From: Scortum barcoo
Taxonomy: Eukaryota > Chordata > Actinopteri > Centrarchiformes > Terapontidae
Assembly (NCBI GenBank): GCA_023238725.1
Contig: CM041545.1
Span: 17,079,501-17,143,500 of the forward strand
Direction of reading: 5' to 3'
Length of the DNA stretch: 64,000 nucleotides
Below are positions 35,582 through 47,904 of the stretch, one piece after another; within the stretch, counting starts at the first letter, position 1; each line of letters starts with the position of its first letter. The notes below the pieces were generated by a model, which saw nothing but the letters and a program-made list of their open reading frames with translations, made no database searches and had not been told where the DNA came from. The translations under genes were made by a program, and so were the position numbers.

Positions 35582-35800
35582 TTTGCCCCAGTGTTGCATC
35601 TGCTGCGCGGACGCGGAAGCGGCAGTCTTCTCCCGCCTTTTCCGCCCAGCTGCTGCGCCGACGCCAGTTATCGCGAGTGGCGGCCGCCTGCCGCGCCGTG
35701 TCGCTCTGCCGGTTCAGAGGCTGCAGTGGAGAGAAGACACGGGGGGGCGCACCGCTCTGCACAGGCCTCCGCTGCTGCTCTGCTGCGGGGCCACATATGA
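34960..35800. promoter_or_regulatory. CpG island over the 5' part of the MADF/BESS gene
   Basis: Very dense CpG (for example GGGGCGGCGCGCGCGGCGGT near 35135) against an AT-rich surround. It spans the first exon at 35452-35581, its upstream flank and the first 500 bp of the intron. The open frames inside it come from base composition and are not coding. Confidence 0.75.
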
Positions 35801-36220
35801 GCCACTTTTTATGATCATATCTCAGAGTCAGCAGCATCCATTACATCCACACAGTGTGCATGCACCTGTTTAAGAGTGTATATTTTTATTTTTAACTCTT
35901 ATGGTAGCACTTTGTTTTAATATCTACATATTTTTGCTACTATTTTTTTTGTTCAACGTGGCTTGTTTGTGTATTTCTGCTGTTACATGTGAGGAAAATA
36001 AAATATCTATCCAACCTGAGGACCCAACAGACATCTCTGGAGTCACCATGATAAATATAATGCATTATAATAGCCCCAAAAAGTGACATACCTAAAATAA
36101 AATGTTTTTGTTGTTGTTCTTGAACACTTTTGATTATTGTCATGATCCTGCTCTCCTCTGAAACATAATTGTTTGTAGTTTAATAGAAGAGAATTAGTGT
36201 ATGAATATCATTTATAGAGG
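35801..36220. other. intergenic DNA between the MADF/BESS promoter and the Tc1 element
   Basis: AT-rich non-coding DNA; nothing recognisable seen. Confidence 0.4.
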
Positions 36221-37902
36221 TACAGTGCATCCAGAAAGTATTCACAACACTTCACTTTTTCCACATTTTGTTATGTTACAGCCTTATTCCAAAATGGATT
36301 AAATTCATTTTCTTCCTCAAAATTCTACACACAACACCACATAATGACAATGTGATTTTTTTTTTAGATTTTTGCAAGTTTTTTAAAAAAATGAATAAAT
36401 AAATTAAAAGAAAAAAATCACATACACATAAGTATTCACAGCCTTTGCTCAATACTTTGTTGATGCACCTTTGGCAGCGAATTACAGCCTCAGGTCTTTT
36501 TGAATATGATGCCACAAGCCTTGGCACACCTATCTTTGGGCAGTTTCGCCCATTCCTCTTTGCAGCACCTCTCAAGCTCCATCAGGTTGGATGGGAAGTA
36601 CGTCGGTGCACAGCCATTTTCAGATCTCTCCAGAGATGTTCAATCGGATTCAAGTCTGGGCTCTGGAATCTGGCTGGGCCACTCAAGGACATTCACAGAG
36701 TTGTCCTGAAGCCACTCCTTTGTTATCTTGGCTGAGTGCTTAGGGTTGTTGTCCTGCTGAAAGATGAACTGTCGCCCCAGTCTGAGGTCAAGAGCGCTGC
36801 TCTGGAGCAGGTTTTCATCCAGGATGTCTCTGTACATTGCTGCATTCATCTTTCCCTCTATCCTGACTAGTCTCCCAGTTCCTGCCGCTGAAAAACATCC
36901 CCACAGCATGATGCTGCCACCACCATGCTTCACTGTAGGGATGGTATTGGCCTGGTGATGAGCAGGTGCCTGGTTTCCTCCAAACATGACGCCTAGGCAT
37001 TAACGCCAAAGAGTTCAATCTTTGTCTCATCAGACCAGAGAATTTTGTTTCTCATGGTCTGAGAGTCCTTCAGGTGCATTTTGGCAAACTCCAGGTGGGC
37101 TGCCATGTGCCTTTTACTCAGGAGCTGGCTTCTGTCTGGCCAGCTCCACCATACAGGCCTGATTGGTGGATCGCTGCAGAGATGATTGTCCTTCTGGAAG
37201 GTTCTCCTCTCTCTACAGAGGTACGCTGGAGCTCTGACAGAGTCTGACAAGTGGACATCGGGTTCTTGGTCACCTCCCTGACTAAGGCCCTTTTCCCCCG
37301 ATCGCTCAGTTTAGATGGCTGGCCAGCTCTAGGAAGAGTCCTGGTGGTTCTGAACTTCTTCCATTTATGGACCTGATGGAGGCCACTGTGCTCATTGGGA
37401 CGCTTCAAAGCAGCAGAAATTTTTCTGTACCCTTCCCCAGATTTGTGCCTCGAGACAATCCTGTCTCTGAGGTCTACTGACGACAGTTCCTTTGACTTCT
37501 TGCTTGGTTTGTGCTCTGACATGCACTGTCAACTGTGGGACCTTATATAGACAGGTGTGTGCCTTTCCAAATCAAGTCCAATCAACTGAATTTACGACAG
37601 GTGGACTCCAATTAAGCTGCAGAAACATCTCAAGGATGATCAGTGGAAACAGGATGCACCAGAGCTCAATTTTGAGCTTCATGGCAAAGGCTGTGAATAC
37701 TTATGTACATGTGATTTCTTAGTTTTTTATTTTTAATAAATTTGTAAAAATCTCAAAAAAAAAAATTCACGTTGTCATTATGTGGTGTTGTGTGTAGAAT
37801 TTTGATGGAAGAAAATGAATTTAATCCATTTTGGAATAAGGCTGTAACATAACAAAATGTGGAAAAAGTGAAGTGTTCTGAAAACTTTCCGGATGCACTG
37901 TA
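36221..37902 (-). mobile_element. full-length Tc1-like transposon with TA target duplication
   Basis: The left end TACAGTGCATCCAGAAAGTA is the inverse of the right end TTTCCGGATGCACTGTA, and the inverted similarity continues for about 180 bp (CACTTTTTCCACATTTTGTT and its complement). TA flanks both ends, the usual Tc1/mariner target site. The length of 1,682 bp is normal for autonomous fish Tc1 elements. The transposase region lies on the minus strand and is broken. The good match of the two ends suggests a fairly recent insertion, younger than the other relics in this window. Confidence 0.93.
36640..37522 (-). pseudogene. broken Tc1-like transposase
   Basis: Reading from 37522 leftwards, the N-terminal part (MSEHKPSKKSKELSSVDLRD, a helix-turn-helix DNA-binding domain) runs to about 37250. 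The frame then shifts into pieces at 36993-37250, 36815-37030 and 36640-36987. These still show NKILWSDETKIELFG, GGGSIMLWGCFSAAG and FQQDNNPKHSAK around the DD catalytic region. At least three frame breaks make it non-functional. It is left as it stands. Confidence 0.9.
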
Positions 37903-39640
37903 GACAGCATCGTCAAGTTTTTTGCATTCAAATGATGTATATTTTGTAAAGGTTGTGGGAGAATTCAACAACATGCATTCTAAACTTAACTCCGAGTCCA
38001 TATTTAGGCACCTTAAGTGGGTTTAAATGGATTTTAAAAAGGCAGACAGTCAGTATAATATACAGTGAAACTTGGATAATGCATCAAAAGGAGATTTAAC
38101 CAATTTTTGATATAATATAAATGGTGATATATGGTGATATTTATAGTTTTAAGAGTGCACTGAGTAAATGTACATACTGGTATTCAGGAGGGACTACATA
38201 TCTTTCTCCTCAGGGATATATATACAGTCCCACTGCTGCAAAGTGTATCTGTATTAATATATCTGTTGAGTGTACTGTATGTTTAAATAGACATACTTAA
38301 AAATGGTCACTCTGAGTTCATCACCACTTTAGTTCAGAGACTGACAAATGAAACACCAGATCCCAGAGCTCATTTTCATACTCAGGGGGGGAGATATGAT
38401 ATGATATGATATGATACTCCTCAGGGTATCGCTATGTGACAAGTGGTTTCTGATCCTTCAGCAGTTTCCCCATGCAAACTCACACACGAGCAGTTCAGGA
38501 GAAAACACAGAAGGAGGAAGGTTGATCTTCTGCATTTCCTGCTCTCACAGCTGCAATCTCCAATTCCCCAGGAGGTCTTGTGGCCCGGCCCAGCAGTAAA
38601 CAGAGATACTGAGGGTTTTTTTTCACATGTGGAAAGCCTGACGCATGTGTGGACGTGTTTAAAATCTCCTGTTTTAATTGTGCTGATGTGATTTGTGTCA
38701 TAGTGCTCAGCGTCATTCAGAACAATTACAACTCTGCAGCATCACATCACATTAAAGCAGTTTAAGCAATTAGGAGTCAGCCTCATCCTACTGTTAACAT
38801 GCCTTTTTGTGTATATACCTGAACTGGTGTTTGGCTGACTTTTCTGGGGAGTCAGAGAGTAAAAGAGAGTAAAAGTAAATACTGCTCAGTATTGTCCCTT
38901 TTAAATGTCACTTCAGATGTGTTTTTGAAGGGTAGAATTTAGTCGTAAAGTGGTGTTTGGTAGAAAAGTTTGATTAGACAGCATTTCCAGTCACTTTAAA
39001 TTGGCCCTGAGGAAAACTGTACAAGCCATGGGGTGGAGGGTGGCTTTTCTTTGCTTTCCCTCTTGTACCAAATATTTCATCTTCAACAACAAAATGAACC
39101 TTTATCATTCTAATCCCCAGTAATGAATTTTGAACCGTTTGAACCACTGCGGATGTGGTACAATTCCCTCTATTGAGCGCCACAATAACCACAGATAGCG
39201 ATCTCACATGCTCCGCAAATGATACATCAACAATCTGGGCGCTATTAAACCCAAGTGAAAAGGATGGGATGGTGTTTATTGTTATCTGTTTTCAAAAGCC
39301 CTTATAAGAGGAGCTTAAGACAGATTGTGGAAATCCATTAATTCTCTAGGAAAAAAAGGTGTATTGCCTTGTATGAAATCACAGGATTTGTTGGGATGGG
39401 GGGCGGGGGGGTGAATTTAACCTGTAATAGCTTTGCCTCAGCTGTGCACATTGTCAGAGAAGTGAGACTGAAAGACTGCACAGCACAGATAAGACACATG
39501 CCGCATGATTGTGAATACAAACCACATGCAGGGAGCCCTTTTCTGAATATACCCTCATTTGCGTTTAACTGAGCTGAGTCATACAAATCTATTAGTGTCA
39601 ACACACACATCACCGGCAACATGAGTCACTCATTCATCTG
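37903..39640. other. gene-free interval upstream of gsc2
   Basis: AT-rich non-coding DNA with a small (ATATG)n repeat at 38393-38415 and a G run at about 39396-39413. No ORF of known family and no SLC25A1-like gene, which is the neighbour of GSC2 in human. Confidence 0.5.
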
Positions 39641-39648
39641 CAGCCGCC

Positions 39649-40134
39649 TAATTACTGTGTGTAATTAGTATGCGCTGGTGGTGTCAGTGCAGCCTCAACT
39701 TGTGTCATTTCCTGAACACATCTATTCATTTGCGGGAGATCATTTGTTGATAAAGCTAAATAGGAAAGTGACATTGTGAAATAAATTTAAAAGCTAATCC
39801 TCAAACTCAGCATGCACAAGTCTCAGGCCACACCATGGAAAAAAAAACGTTCATCTTTAAATCCAGGTGTCTAATACCAAGCAATCCCCTTTTCTCTAAA
39901 ACCTCAACAATAAGGATCTTAGGAGCTCTCCACTTCTCATTTTATGCAGTGAAATCTGATTTCTTTTGGAGAAAGGAATGAAGCAAGATTAACTGAATCT
40001 GCCGTCCTCCCTAACCTCTTCACAAAACTGCCCAGATTAGCTAGGAATTAAGTTTCAACCGTTTTATGTGTCTGGTCCATAGGGGGGATTATAGTTTTAC
40101 TTTTTTTTTTTGCCTCCCAATTTCACTATAAGGG
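39649..40134 (+). promoter_or_regulatory. gsc2: gsc2 upstream region with homeodomain-type sites and TATA-like box
   Basis: Two TAATTA cores lie 13 bp apart at 39649-39654 and 39662-39667. GGATTA at 40086-40091 is the reverse complement of TAATCC, the preferred site of K50 homeodomains such as Goosecoid. CTATAAGGG at 40126-40134 could serve as a TATA box about 130 bp before the ATG. Motifs are seen; function is inferred. Confidence 0.4.
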
Positions 40135-40257
40135 CCTGACACACGGTTGTAGACAGAGGAGAAGCAGGAGAGCAGCTGAGCCTGAACTATCGAAAAGTGT
40201 TGTCAATATATCCTGCGATCATCACTGCTTGCGTTTGACGTTGGGGTTTCTGTGGAG

Positions 40258-41257
40258 ATGGATGGGCTGTTCAGGATGGAGAGACAAAAGTTTCCTTTCA
40301 CAATTGAAAACATACTGAGCAAATACCCAAACAGCAACGGAGACAGGCAGACATGTGGAGCAGGAGGACTGAAAGACAAGGCGGTCAGTCCTGTTGGAGG
40401 CCAGATGGAGAGCGTGCATCGACCCTGCCTGTGCTGCTGCTACTGCTCCCACTGTGGAGACATATTCCAGACTGATTTCATTCATGAAGGTAAGAAACCA
40501 AACCTGAGTCTCCTTGCTTCTGACGCTCCACTTTGACTGCCTGACCTCAGATCAGATCTCCTCCCTGTAGCCTGTCAGTACGGTTGGCCCCTGCAGATGC
40601 TCCCCACAGACCCATGCAGGCTGGGAGACGCTCGCAGAGAGGAGCAGCCGCCCGGTCAGGTGCACAGGCGGACCAGACGCCACCGCACGATTTTCACAGA
40701 GGAGCAGCTGGACGCACTGGAGGAGCTGTTCCTGCAGAACCAGTATCCAGACGTGAACACAAGGGAGAAACTGGCTCAGCGCACTCACTTGAGGGAGGAA
40801 AGGGTGGAGGTATGTGAGACTGCTGTGCCTCATTCAGCCTTTCAACAAATTATAGTCCTGTTTAAATAGTGATGCATAGTTGGACATGTTTTAAACTGCT
40901 GTATAATTAAAGATATTGCCATGTGGAAAAGCACCTTACCCACTGATTATTATACATGTGTGTTTGTTTAAATTCTATTTTGATATGATAACACTGTATT
41001 TTCACCTGAGCTCTGATCCGTATGTCTTGTCAAATAGTATACCTATGTTAATAATGATATCCAATGGTTTTCTGCTATTTAAGTGTGAATATATGAAGTG
41101 CCATATGATATAAGGACAGTATGTCAAGAAAGAATAAAATGGCAACTAACTAACATGAGGTCTTTTTTTCTGCTGATAGGTTTGGTTTAAAAACCGAAGA
41201 GCAAAGTGGCGGCGTCAGAAAAGACTAGCCTTTGGTGTGGGAAGCACAGAAAACTAA
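40258..41257 (+). CDS. gsc2: goosecoid-2 homeobox transcription factor
   Basis: Three exons: 40258-40489, 40571-40809 and 41180-41257, giving 182 residues (human GSC2 has 205). An Engrailed-homology-1/GEH repression motif FTIENIL lies at 14-20, recruiting Groucho/TLE. A Cys cluster follows (Cys57, 59, 60, 61, 63, 66). The homeodomain is at about 112-171 (RRHRTIFTEEQL … VWFKNRRAKWRRQKR) with Lys at position 50 (residue 161), setting TAATCC specificity. The homeodomain resembles GSC2 (NQYPDV, LREERVEVWF) more than GSC (TKYPDV, LREEKVEVWF). The first ATG is used; Met7 is also possible. Only 11 residues follow the homeodomain. ess2 and dgcr2 downstream in the same orientation match human 22q11.2. 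The homeodomain is split between residues 157 and 158, the usual place for paired-like genes. Confidence 0.94.
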
Positions 41258-41600
41258 ATTTTTTACTACATTCATGGACCACAACACTGAAAAAAGAGGA
41301 GAACCATGTTTGTGTATGCATGAAATCCATAAATACAGACATTTTTCTTACTATTGTTATAAATATAATACACAGACAAAACATTTATGTCCAAAAAGTA
41401 CATTTTGTGTCAGTCAAATCATATGGCTGTAGACAGTTTTGGAGCCCATTTGTCAATCTGACTGGTTGAGGACTTGCAGCATATGCTAATACTAATCCTG
41501 ACAGTTTAATCTTGAATGTGTAAATGGATTGTTATAGTTTGCACTAGCTGTGAAAAAAGTGTCCTTGAGAACAAATAAAGTTACTTTGAGAGAGTGGTGA
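41258..41600 (+). other. gsc2: gsc2 3' UTR with poly(A) signal
   Basis: Non-coding sequence after the stop at 41255-41257 with AATAAA at 41574-41579. Confidence 0.6.
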
Positions 41601-42221
41601 TTTTTTATACATGGCAAACACATCCAAGCTGAAGCTTCATGCCAATTTAAAAGCTGTCACGTCATATTAGAATTTAAATATTTGACTTTAATTTGACTTT
41701 AATTAAACAGCTTCTCTTTTTCAGCCCATCTCACAGATCTCCATGTGAGTTAGTCAGTTTAAACCAGTGATTGTCAGTCTTGGGATTCAGGAGATAATTA
41801 ATAGGATCACAAGATGATTTTTGGGTTGGAATATATTGTATTTAGACTATTCTGTAGGTGGGCAAATAACAGATATAAGAGTGAAACCTCTGGCTAATTG
41901 CTTGGTAGTCTAAATACAAGTTCTATTATTCTTATTCTTATTCTTATTCTTATTCTTATTCTTATTATGTAAATTCAATTTATAATGGTTTTTGTCCAGA
42001 AAAATGTAAATATGATAATAAATTACTTTACAGGATAATATTAGTTCATTAGACTCTGAATTGAGTAGATCAGTTAAAAAAAAACAAAAAAAAAAAAAAA
42101 ACCCAAAAAAAAAAAACACTTTTTACAAAAATTATTACACTAAAGAAACCTATTTTTTAGGTACATAGTACATAGTGTAAACTCGAATGTATTTAATTAG
42201 TCTCCATACACACGTAAAGAG

Positions 42222-42269
<48 letters not shown>

Positions 42270-42416
42270 CTTTGGCTATAAATTCACAATAGCTTTCTTA
42301 AAAAATGTTTAAATATTATTGTATATATAATATAAAATATTATGCATTTAAGATCTGATTTAATAAACAGAAACACAAAAATATCATTTTTACACTTTGG
42401 GTATATATATTGGGTA

Positions 42417-42454
<38 letters not shown>

Positions 42455-42586
42455 GCAGCAGTAGTAGTAGTAGTATAATTAATTAATTATTTATCATTTT
42501 CCCTTGGGATAAATAAATCCTCTGATTCTGATTCAGATTTTCCTCGAAATTTCCTGAGATCATGAACTTCCTGTGATGTAACACTT
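41601..42586. repeat. gsc2-ess2 spacer rich in microsatellites
   Basis: Contains a (TTATTC)n run at 41925-41967, A-rich DNA at 42077-42118, and ATT arrays at 42221-42264 and 42417-42456 with a (TAG)n tail to 42475. A LINE-tail-like phrase CCCTTGGGATAAATAAATCC lies at about 42501. No kinase ORF is present, so the TSSK2 retrogene of mammals is absent here. Confidence 0.75.
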
Positions 42587-42850
42587 GTACGTACGTACTG
42601 TACGTATTACGTAGTTTGTACGCTCCGCCACAGTTAGCTCTGTAAACAGCTAGTCAGCTAACTACCAAGTCATACTTAGTGAGTTAGTTCCCGTAGTCTT
42701 TATTTTATTTTCTTTGCTGTATTTAATCATTTAAATACCTGAAATCTGAACCTCGGGAACAGACGTCGCCTTCAGTTTCGACTCTCAGTCTCCGTTTTTC
42801 GCTGCAGGATTGCCGTTAGCCGTTAGCATCGGAGGCTAACAGCGTCCACA
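42587..42850 (+). promoter_or_regulatory. ess2: ess2 promoter and 5' UTR
   Basis: A cluster of GTAC/TACGTA palindromes at 42587-42622 is followed by GCTAAC/GTTAGC motifs (about 42635-42661 and 42818-42841), which are common near teleost transcription starts. No clear TATA box. Confidence 0.45.
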
Positions 42851-45800
42851 ATGGAGGGCAGCGCCAGCGTGAGGAAGTCTCTGTCCGGGACCCTCGTCCC
42901 TTCAGCGGCCACAACAGTGTCTCTTTTACACCAACCAGAGGAGACGGACAAGGGGAAGTTGAAGAGGAAGATCCTCGATGAAGAGGAGTACATTGAGGTA
43001 GTTAAATGAAGCTTTATGGTGCTACTAAAGAATCCTGTATCATCTATTGGTTATACAATATAATATAATATTAATATCCTTATATATTGTCTGTGGTATC
43101 ATTAGACAACACAATAGCAGGGTCAACCGTTTAACAGGTCAATTATTTGTGTTAGTTAGTAAGTAGTTGTTGTCGGAGACCTGTTTGGTGACATTTGACT
43201 GTGTAAAAAGTGTCATGTTAAATCACAAATACCCCACCTCCTGTTTGTTTTAGAAATAACTGAAGCTAGTCACGTACCAATGTAGTAGTTTTCTTCATTT
43301 TATGATATTTCATAGTTGGAAGAATAATATACAGATTAATCGATAATTTAATAACAGTTGCAGCCTTGTCATCCTGTTTGGTTTTGGGCACTACCAGATA
43401 TGCCAGGTTGAGACATTCTTGAATACGCATTAATTCTGTAATTGTTTTGTTGCTTGTTGTTGTAGCGTAATAACAAAGATGCGCCTGTTTGTCTGCTTCC
43501 AACAGAATTTGGAGAAGATCATCCAAAGGGACTTCTTTCCAGATGTGACTAAATTACAAGCGCAGAAGGACTATCTTGAAGCGGAGGAAGGTGGTGACCT
43601 CGAGAGAATGAGAGAGATATCCATCCGATATGGATCATCTTTGACTAAATCTACACCGCAGTCTTCCGCACCTTGTGAGTAATATACGGAATGAAACTGA
43701 ACATTGTATTCACATGTTGTTATATCTTACTAACAGTATAAAAGAACAAAGTTGTTTTGCTTCCATGTGTCAGTGGTTGTTTTAATAAGCTAATGACAGT
43801 ACACTCATGAGAGATACTAATTGTTTTCTCTCGATATATTTATTCTGAATGCACTTATTTTTTTCCTTTGTCCTCTTTGCTTCTAAGATGTGACACCAGC
43901 TAGCTTTGAGACACCAGTGGGCCACCCAGGGTCTCCCTCCTCCACTCACGGCACTAAAGGTGTAGACAAGGGTAAGTATCTCAGATAACACAATGTTCTG
44001 AGCGTTGAGTTTATATGAACTCATAGATTTGTGTAACTGTTTGAAAACCCTTTGTTGCAATGTACATAAATCATGCTTGGCAGAAACACTCAAACAAATG
44101 GACTTTCCTGGTAATTTAACTCTGTTCATATCGATATTGTGTCTGCAGAGAGCAAAGATGATGACAAGGAAGAGAAAGAGCTGCCCTCTCTGGACCGCTT
44201 CCTTGCTAAAAATACCAGTGAGGATAATGCATCATTTGAGCAGATAATGGATCTGGCAAAAGACAAGGAGAAGCTGAAGCATGCCTGGTTATATGAAGCT
44301 GAGGCAGAATTCAAAGAGGTGTGTATTTACAGAGCTTAATACTTGAGTTAAAGTATAAGTGAAATGAAATGTTTAGACTATGACTTTTACACAGAAACCA
44401 CATCTTAGGTGATCAGGAGGGTTACACAATTTTGTTGCAGTTGATCGATTTCCGTGAGGTTACATCCCTTGACTGTACTGAAAAACAGCACTTCCCATAT
44501 TTTTTTCCAGCGCCACGAGCAGAACCTCGCCTTACCATCAATGGAGAAAGCAGCGCTTGAATGTGTCAAAGCTGGACTTGAGACATGGGAATACAAAGCA
44601 AAGAATGCCTTGATGTATTATCCAGAGGGTAAGAACATCTAACTTGGATTGAATTTCTTCAATTCTTCTCTTTTATTGAAATAAATTCCTAGTGAAGGCA
44701 CGTAATTGGCGACATGTAGCTGTGACAGAAGTTAGTTTTGTGTGTTTTCATGTTATTCTAATTCTTTTCAATCAGGCGTCAAAGACGATGATGCTTTGTT
44801 TAAGAAGCCACGGGAGGTAGTTCACAAGAACACACGTTTTTCTGGAGACCCGTTCAGCAAAGCTCTCAACAAAAGCCAGATTCAGCAAGCTGCGGCCCTC
44901 AATGCACAGGTAAGTTTTAAAAATACGGTGCCTGAATACTGTGGCATCATGTTGCATTGAGGTAGTTTTGTTTTGGCCTAAATATGCCCCATACATGTGA
45001 ATAGATTGTCTCCGCATGGCAGTGTATGCTTCAGTTAAACAAAAGTATTAATTCATGAATGATGTCGGTGATGTATCCTGTTCTCTGTCCAGTTCAAACA
45101 GGGTAAAGTCGGCCCCGACGGGAAGGAGCTCATCCCACATGAATCCCCAACAGTGAACGGTTATGGTTTTGAAACAATGCCGTCCCCTGCACCTGGTAAG
45201 TGGGTCTTAGTAACAGTCAGATTAAACTAAGAATAAACAGAATAAACTAAATGTTGCCTTAAAAATAATCTACATTTGGTGTAGATCTCTGATCTCCGTT
45301 TCTGTCTCCTCAGGTGTGTCCGACTCGCCTCTGATGACCTGGGGTGAGATCGAGAGCACCCCATTTCGTCTGGATGGATCAGACACCCCATATGTCGAGA
45401 GGAATCATGGTCCATCATTTAAGGTACTGAACCTTCAGTAGTGGTAGCTGAATTTTTAGTGACTTTCTAAGTGACACATATTGAAATATATTAGTATTTT
45501 ACTATACATTTAATATATGTTGTTTCTAAAAGATTCCAGAACCAGGCAGACGAGAGAGGCTGGGTTTAAAGATGGCCAATGAAGCCGCCGCTAAAAACCG
45601 TGCAAAGAAACAGGAGGCTTTGAGGAAGGTCACAGAGAACCTTGCAAGGTAAGACGATTTGATGTCTGTCATAAAGGGGAAAGGCAAGCTCAAATTCTAA
45701 ATGATTTCAGGCTGCTAGTTTTCTTTAGTAGTGCAGCTGTGAAGGAATTATCATTATTTTAAACTAACCAACCACATTTACCATTTGTGTTGCAGCCTTA

Positions 45801-46075
45801 CGCCTAAAGGTCTGAGCCCGGCCCTCACCCCCGCCCTACAGAGGCTCGTGAATCGGACATCTAGCAAATACACGGACAAAGCGCTACGAGCGAGTTATAC
45901 CCCGTCGCCCTCACACAGAGTCACTAGCTGCAAGTCTCCCTTTGGGGGCCCATCCACTCCCTCAGGAACGCCAACACCAAACAAAGCCAAGACGCCGAGC
46001 TCTCAGGACCTTACATCACTGACAGACAATCTGCTGCAACTTCCCAAGAGACGGAAAGCCTCAGACTTTTTCTAA
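42851..46075 (+). CDS. ess2: splicing factor ESS2 (DGCR14)
   Basis: Ten coding exons: 42851-42997, 43506-43674, 43888-43971, 44149-44318, 44511-44628, 44776-44909, 45093-45195, 45314-45423, 45533-45648 and 45796-46075. All join in phase to 476 residues, the same length as human ESS2. Recognisable blocks are ILDEEEYIENLEKIIQRDFF (N-terminal signature), PSLDRFLAKNTSEDNASFEQ, KARNALMYYPEG-like residues (KAKNALMYYPEG), PLMTWGEIESTPFRLD and the C-terminal PKRRKASDFF. ESS2 (Bis1 family) is a nuclear protein of the spliceosomal C complex, associated with step-two splicing and the U4/U6-U5 tri-snRNP. In human it lies in the 22q11.2 DiGeorge region. Start chosen as the first ATG after the promoter-like region (ACAATGG context). 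No defect seen. Confidence 0.97.
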
Positions 46076-47333
46076 GGAAAAGAAGCTGTTCTCTGCTGGG
46101 ATTGTACAAAACAGACTTATTATAATGTGGATAATTTTCTCAAAAAGCACATCTACGACAGATAACGAAATGTACAGAGGACTGAAGAGTTTTTACGGAT
46201 TTATTTTGTACATTTTTGCACAGATGCCTGTGATATACATCTTAGTGTCCAAATGCTATTTAATAAGTTGTTATTCTCATTTTTTGTATATTCTTTCTAC
46301 CCCATATGCAAGGTTTAATAGATTGTTGTACAGCTGCTCCTACTCAAGCAAACCTCTGCCACACAGCCAACCACTCAGAAGCACATGCTTAAATGGCATT
46401 TATATAATTATAACTCAGTAGCTGTTTTTCAGAGTCACACACATAAATGAGATTTTAACACACAGCAGACAGTTATCAACCAGCTCCCCATACATGCTAT
46501 CATGACATTTCAGTGTTTTGTCTCTGCATCATAGAGATCATTCAAAGTGATTTTTTTGTTGTAACACATTTCCCCAATTTCACACCTTTGCTTCGGTATT
46601 AAAACAGGGTTGAGTAAACCAGTAAACCAGCTCATTGTCTGCCTGTGTGAATGATGAATGCTTCTTTTTGGCCTGTACCTACTTAATTTCAAGTTGAAAA
46701 ATTCTTAGCAGCATAAAAAAATTCTAAAATCCTAAAAATCTATCATCAAATTGAATGTTTTTTACTAAAATTGGTTTAACAAGGACACGTAACTAGATAA
46801 TATCCTTGTCAGTTTCTCCTTCTGGTGATTGAACAATAGTAACTCACCAAGCTTCAAATGTACAGGCCTGGTAATGCTGTTCTGTGTTTAAACTACACCC
46901 AGAATTACTGCAGCAGCCTGTTTCTTGGAGCGTTAGAGGTCGCAGGGTCCACTAAAACCAGATTTATTATCAGTTTAGGTTGTCTCGTTGTGTGGAGGAG
47001 CAAACACACATGCTGCAGCTTGATTTACAACTTAAGCTTTTAAAGGGTCACGGTTCAGAGGCCAGCATTTTTATAACCAGGAATGTTATCCAGGCGTGTG
47101 TCAGACATTGTTTTGTCTCAGATGTGGACATTACTAACGAACATAAGATTGTAGCACTTCACATTTTAGTACAAATGTTTAATATGCATGTTTTTCTCTT
47201 GTGAGAAAATGTGGTCACTTACAAATAGGTTTGCCTTTTGTTTAATCTATCTTAAAATGATACTCACAGGCCCATACGTATATGACCTTTGATGCTATAA
47301 TGAAGTCTCATAACTTTCCACTTCATGTTGGCA
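46076..47333 (+). other. ess2 3' UTR and intergenic DNA
   Basis: No canonical AATAAA close to the stop; an ATTAAA near 46597 is a possible poly(A) signal. The rest is non-coding with no recognisable element. Confidence 0.4.
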
Positions 47334-47662
47334 GTAGAGCTGTATGATATGCAACAAAAAAATCTTATTGTGATTATTCTGACAGATATTGCAACACGAG
47401 TCATGAGTTATTTCATTTTCACTGAAAAAAGTTTTAAATTGTGACGATGAGGATTTTTGCTGGACTCTTTACCAAACGAGTTTATTCCCTTACATCTGGA
47501 GAATATAGTTTGTAGGCTCGGGCGTCTGCAACCCCACAGGGATTCATTTATAATGGTGTGCTGTGACACATTTTACCTTTATCAGAAAATTGCAGCTGCT
47601 GCAATTTGGATATTGCACTTACCCATAGTGTGATAATCTTTTGATTAATTGTTCAGCCCTAG
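47334..47662. repeat. dispersed repeat, GTAGAGCTGTATGATATG type
   Basis: Starts AGAGCTGTATGATATGCAAC and ends TTGATTAATTGTTCAGCCCT, near-inverted ends (AGAGCTG / CAGCCCT). The wording 'tcttattgtgattattctgacag' is typical of an abundant teleost element that puts TATCG/GATTATT words around its centre. Non-coding. Confidence 0.55.
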
Positions 47663-47904
47663 ATGGCAGTGTGCTGTACTTGAAGCCTTAAAACCGGTGT
47701 TAAGATATAGATGTGTCTTCTAAAATATAAACAAAAGTAAGCCAGGTAGTCAGTCATCAGTTATGATACTTCCAGGCTATCAGGTTCATTTTTCTTTCCA
47801 AAGTCACATCCACAGACTTCCTTTTGGTTTTACAGTGCTGGTTTTACAGTTCTGTAAAATACATTACATGTGGAGATCAAGTGTTCAAGTTTTTCCTTGG
47901 TATT

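Noticed and set aside
40252..40257. GTG-initiated extension of gsc2
   Set aside because: Non-ATG start two codons before a good ATG; no reason to prefer it.
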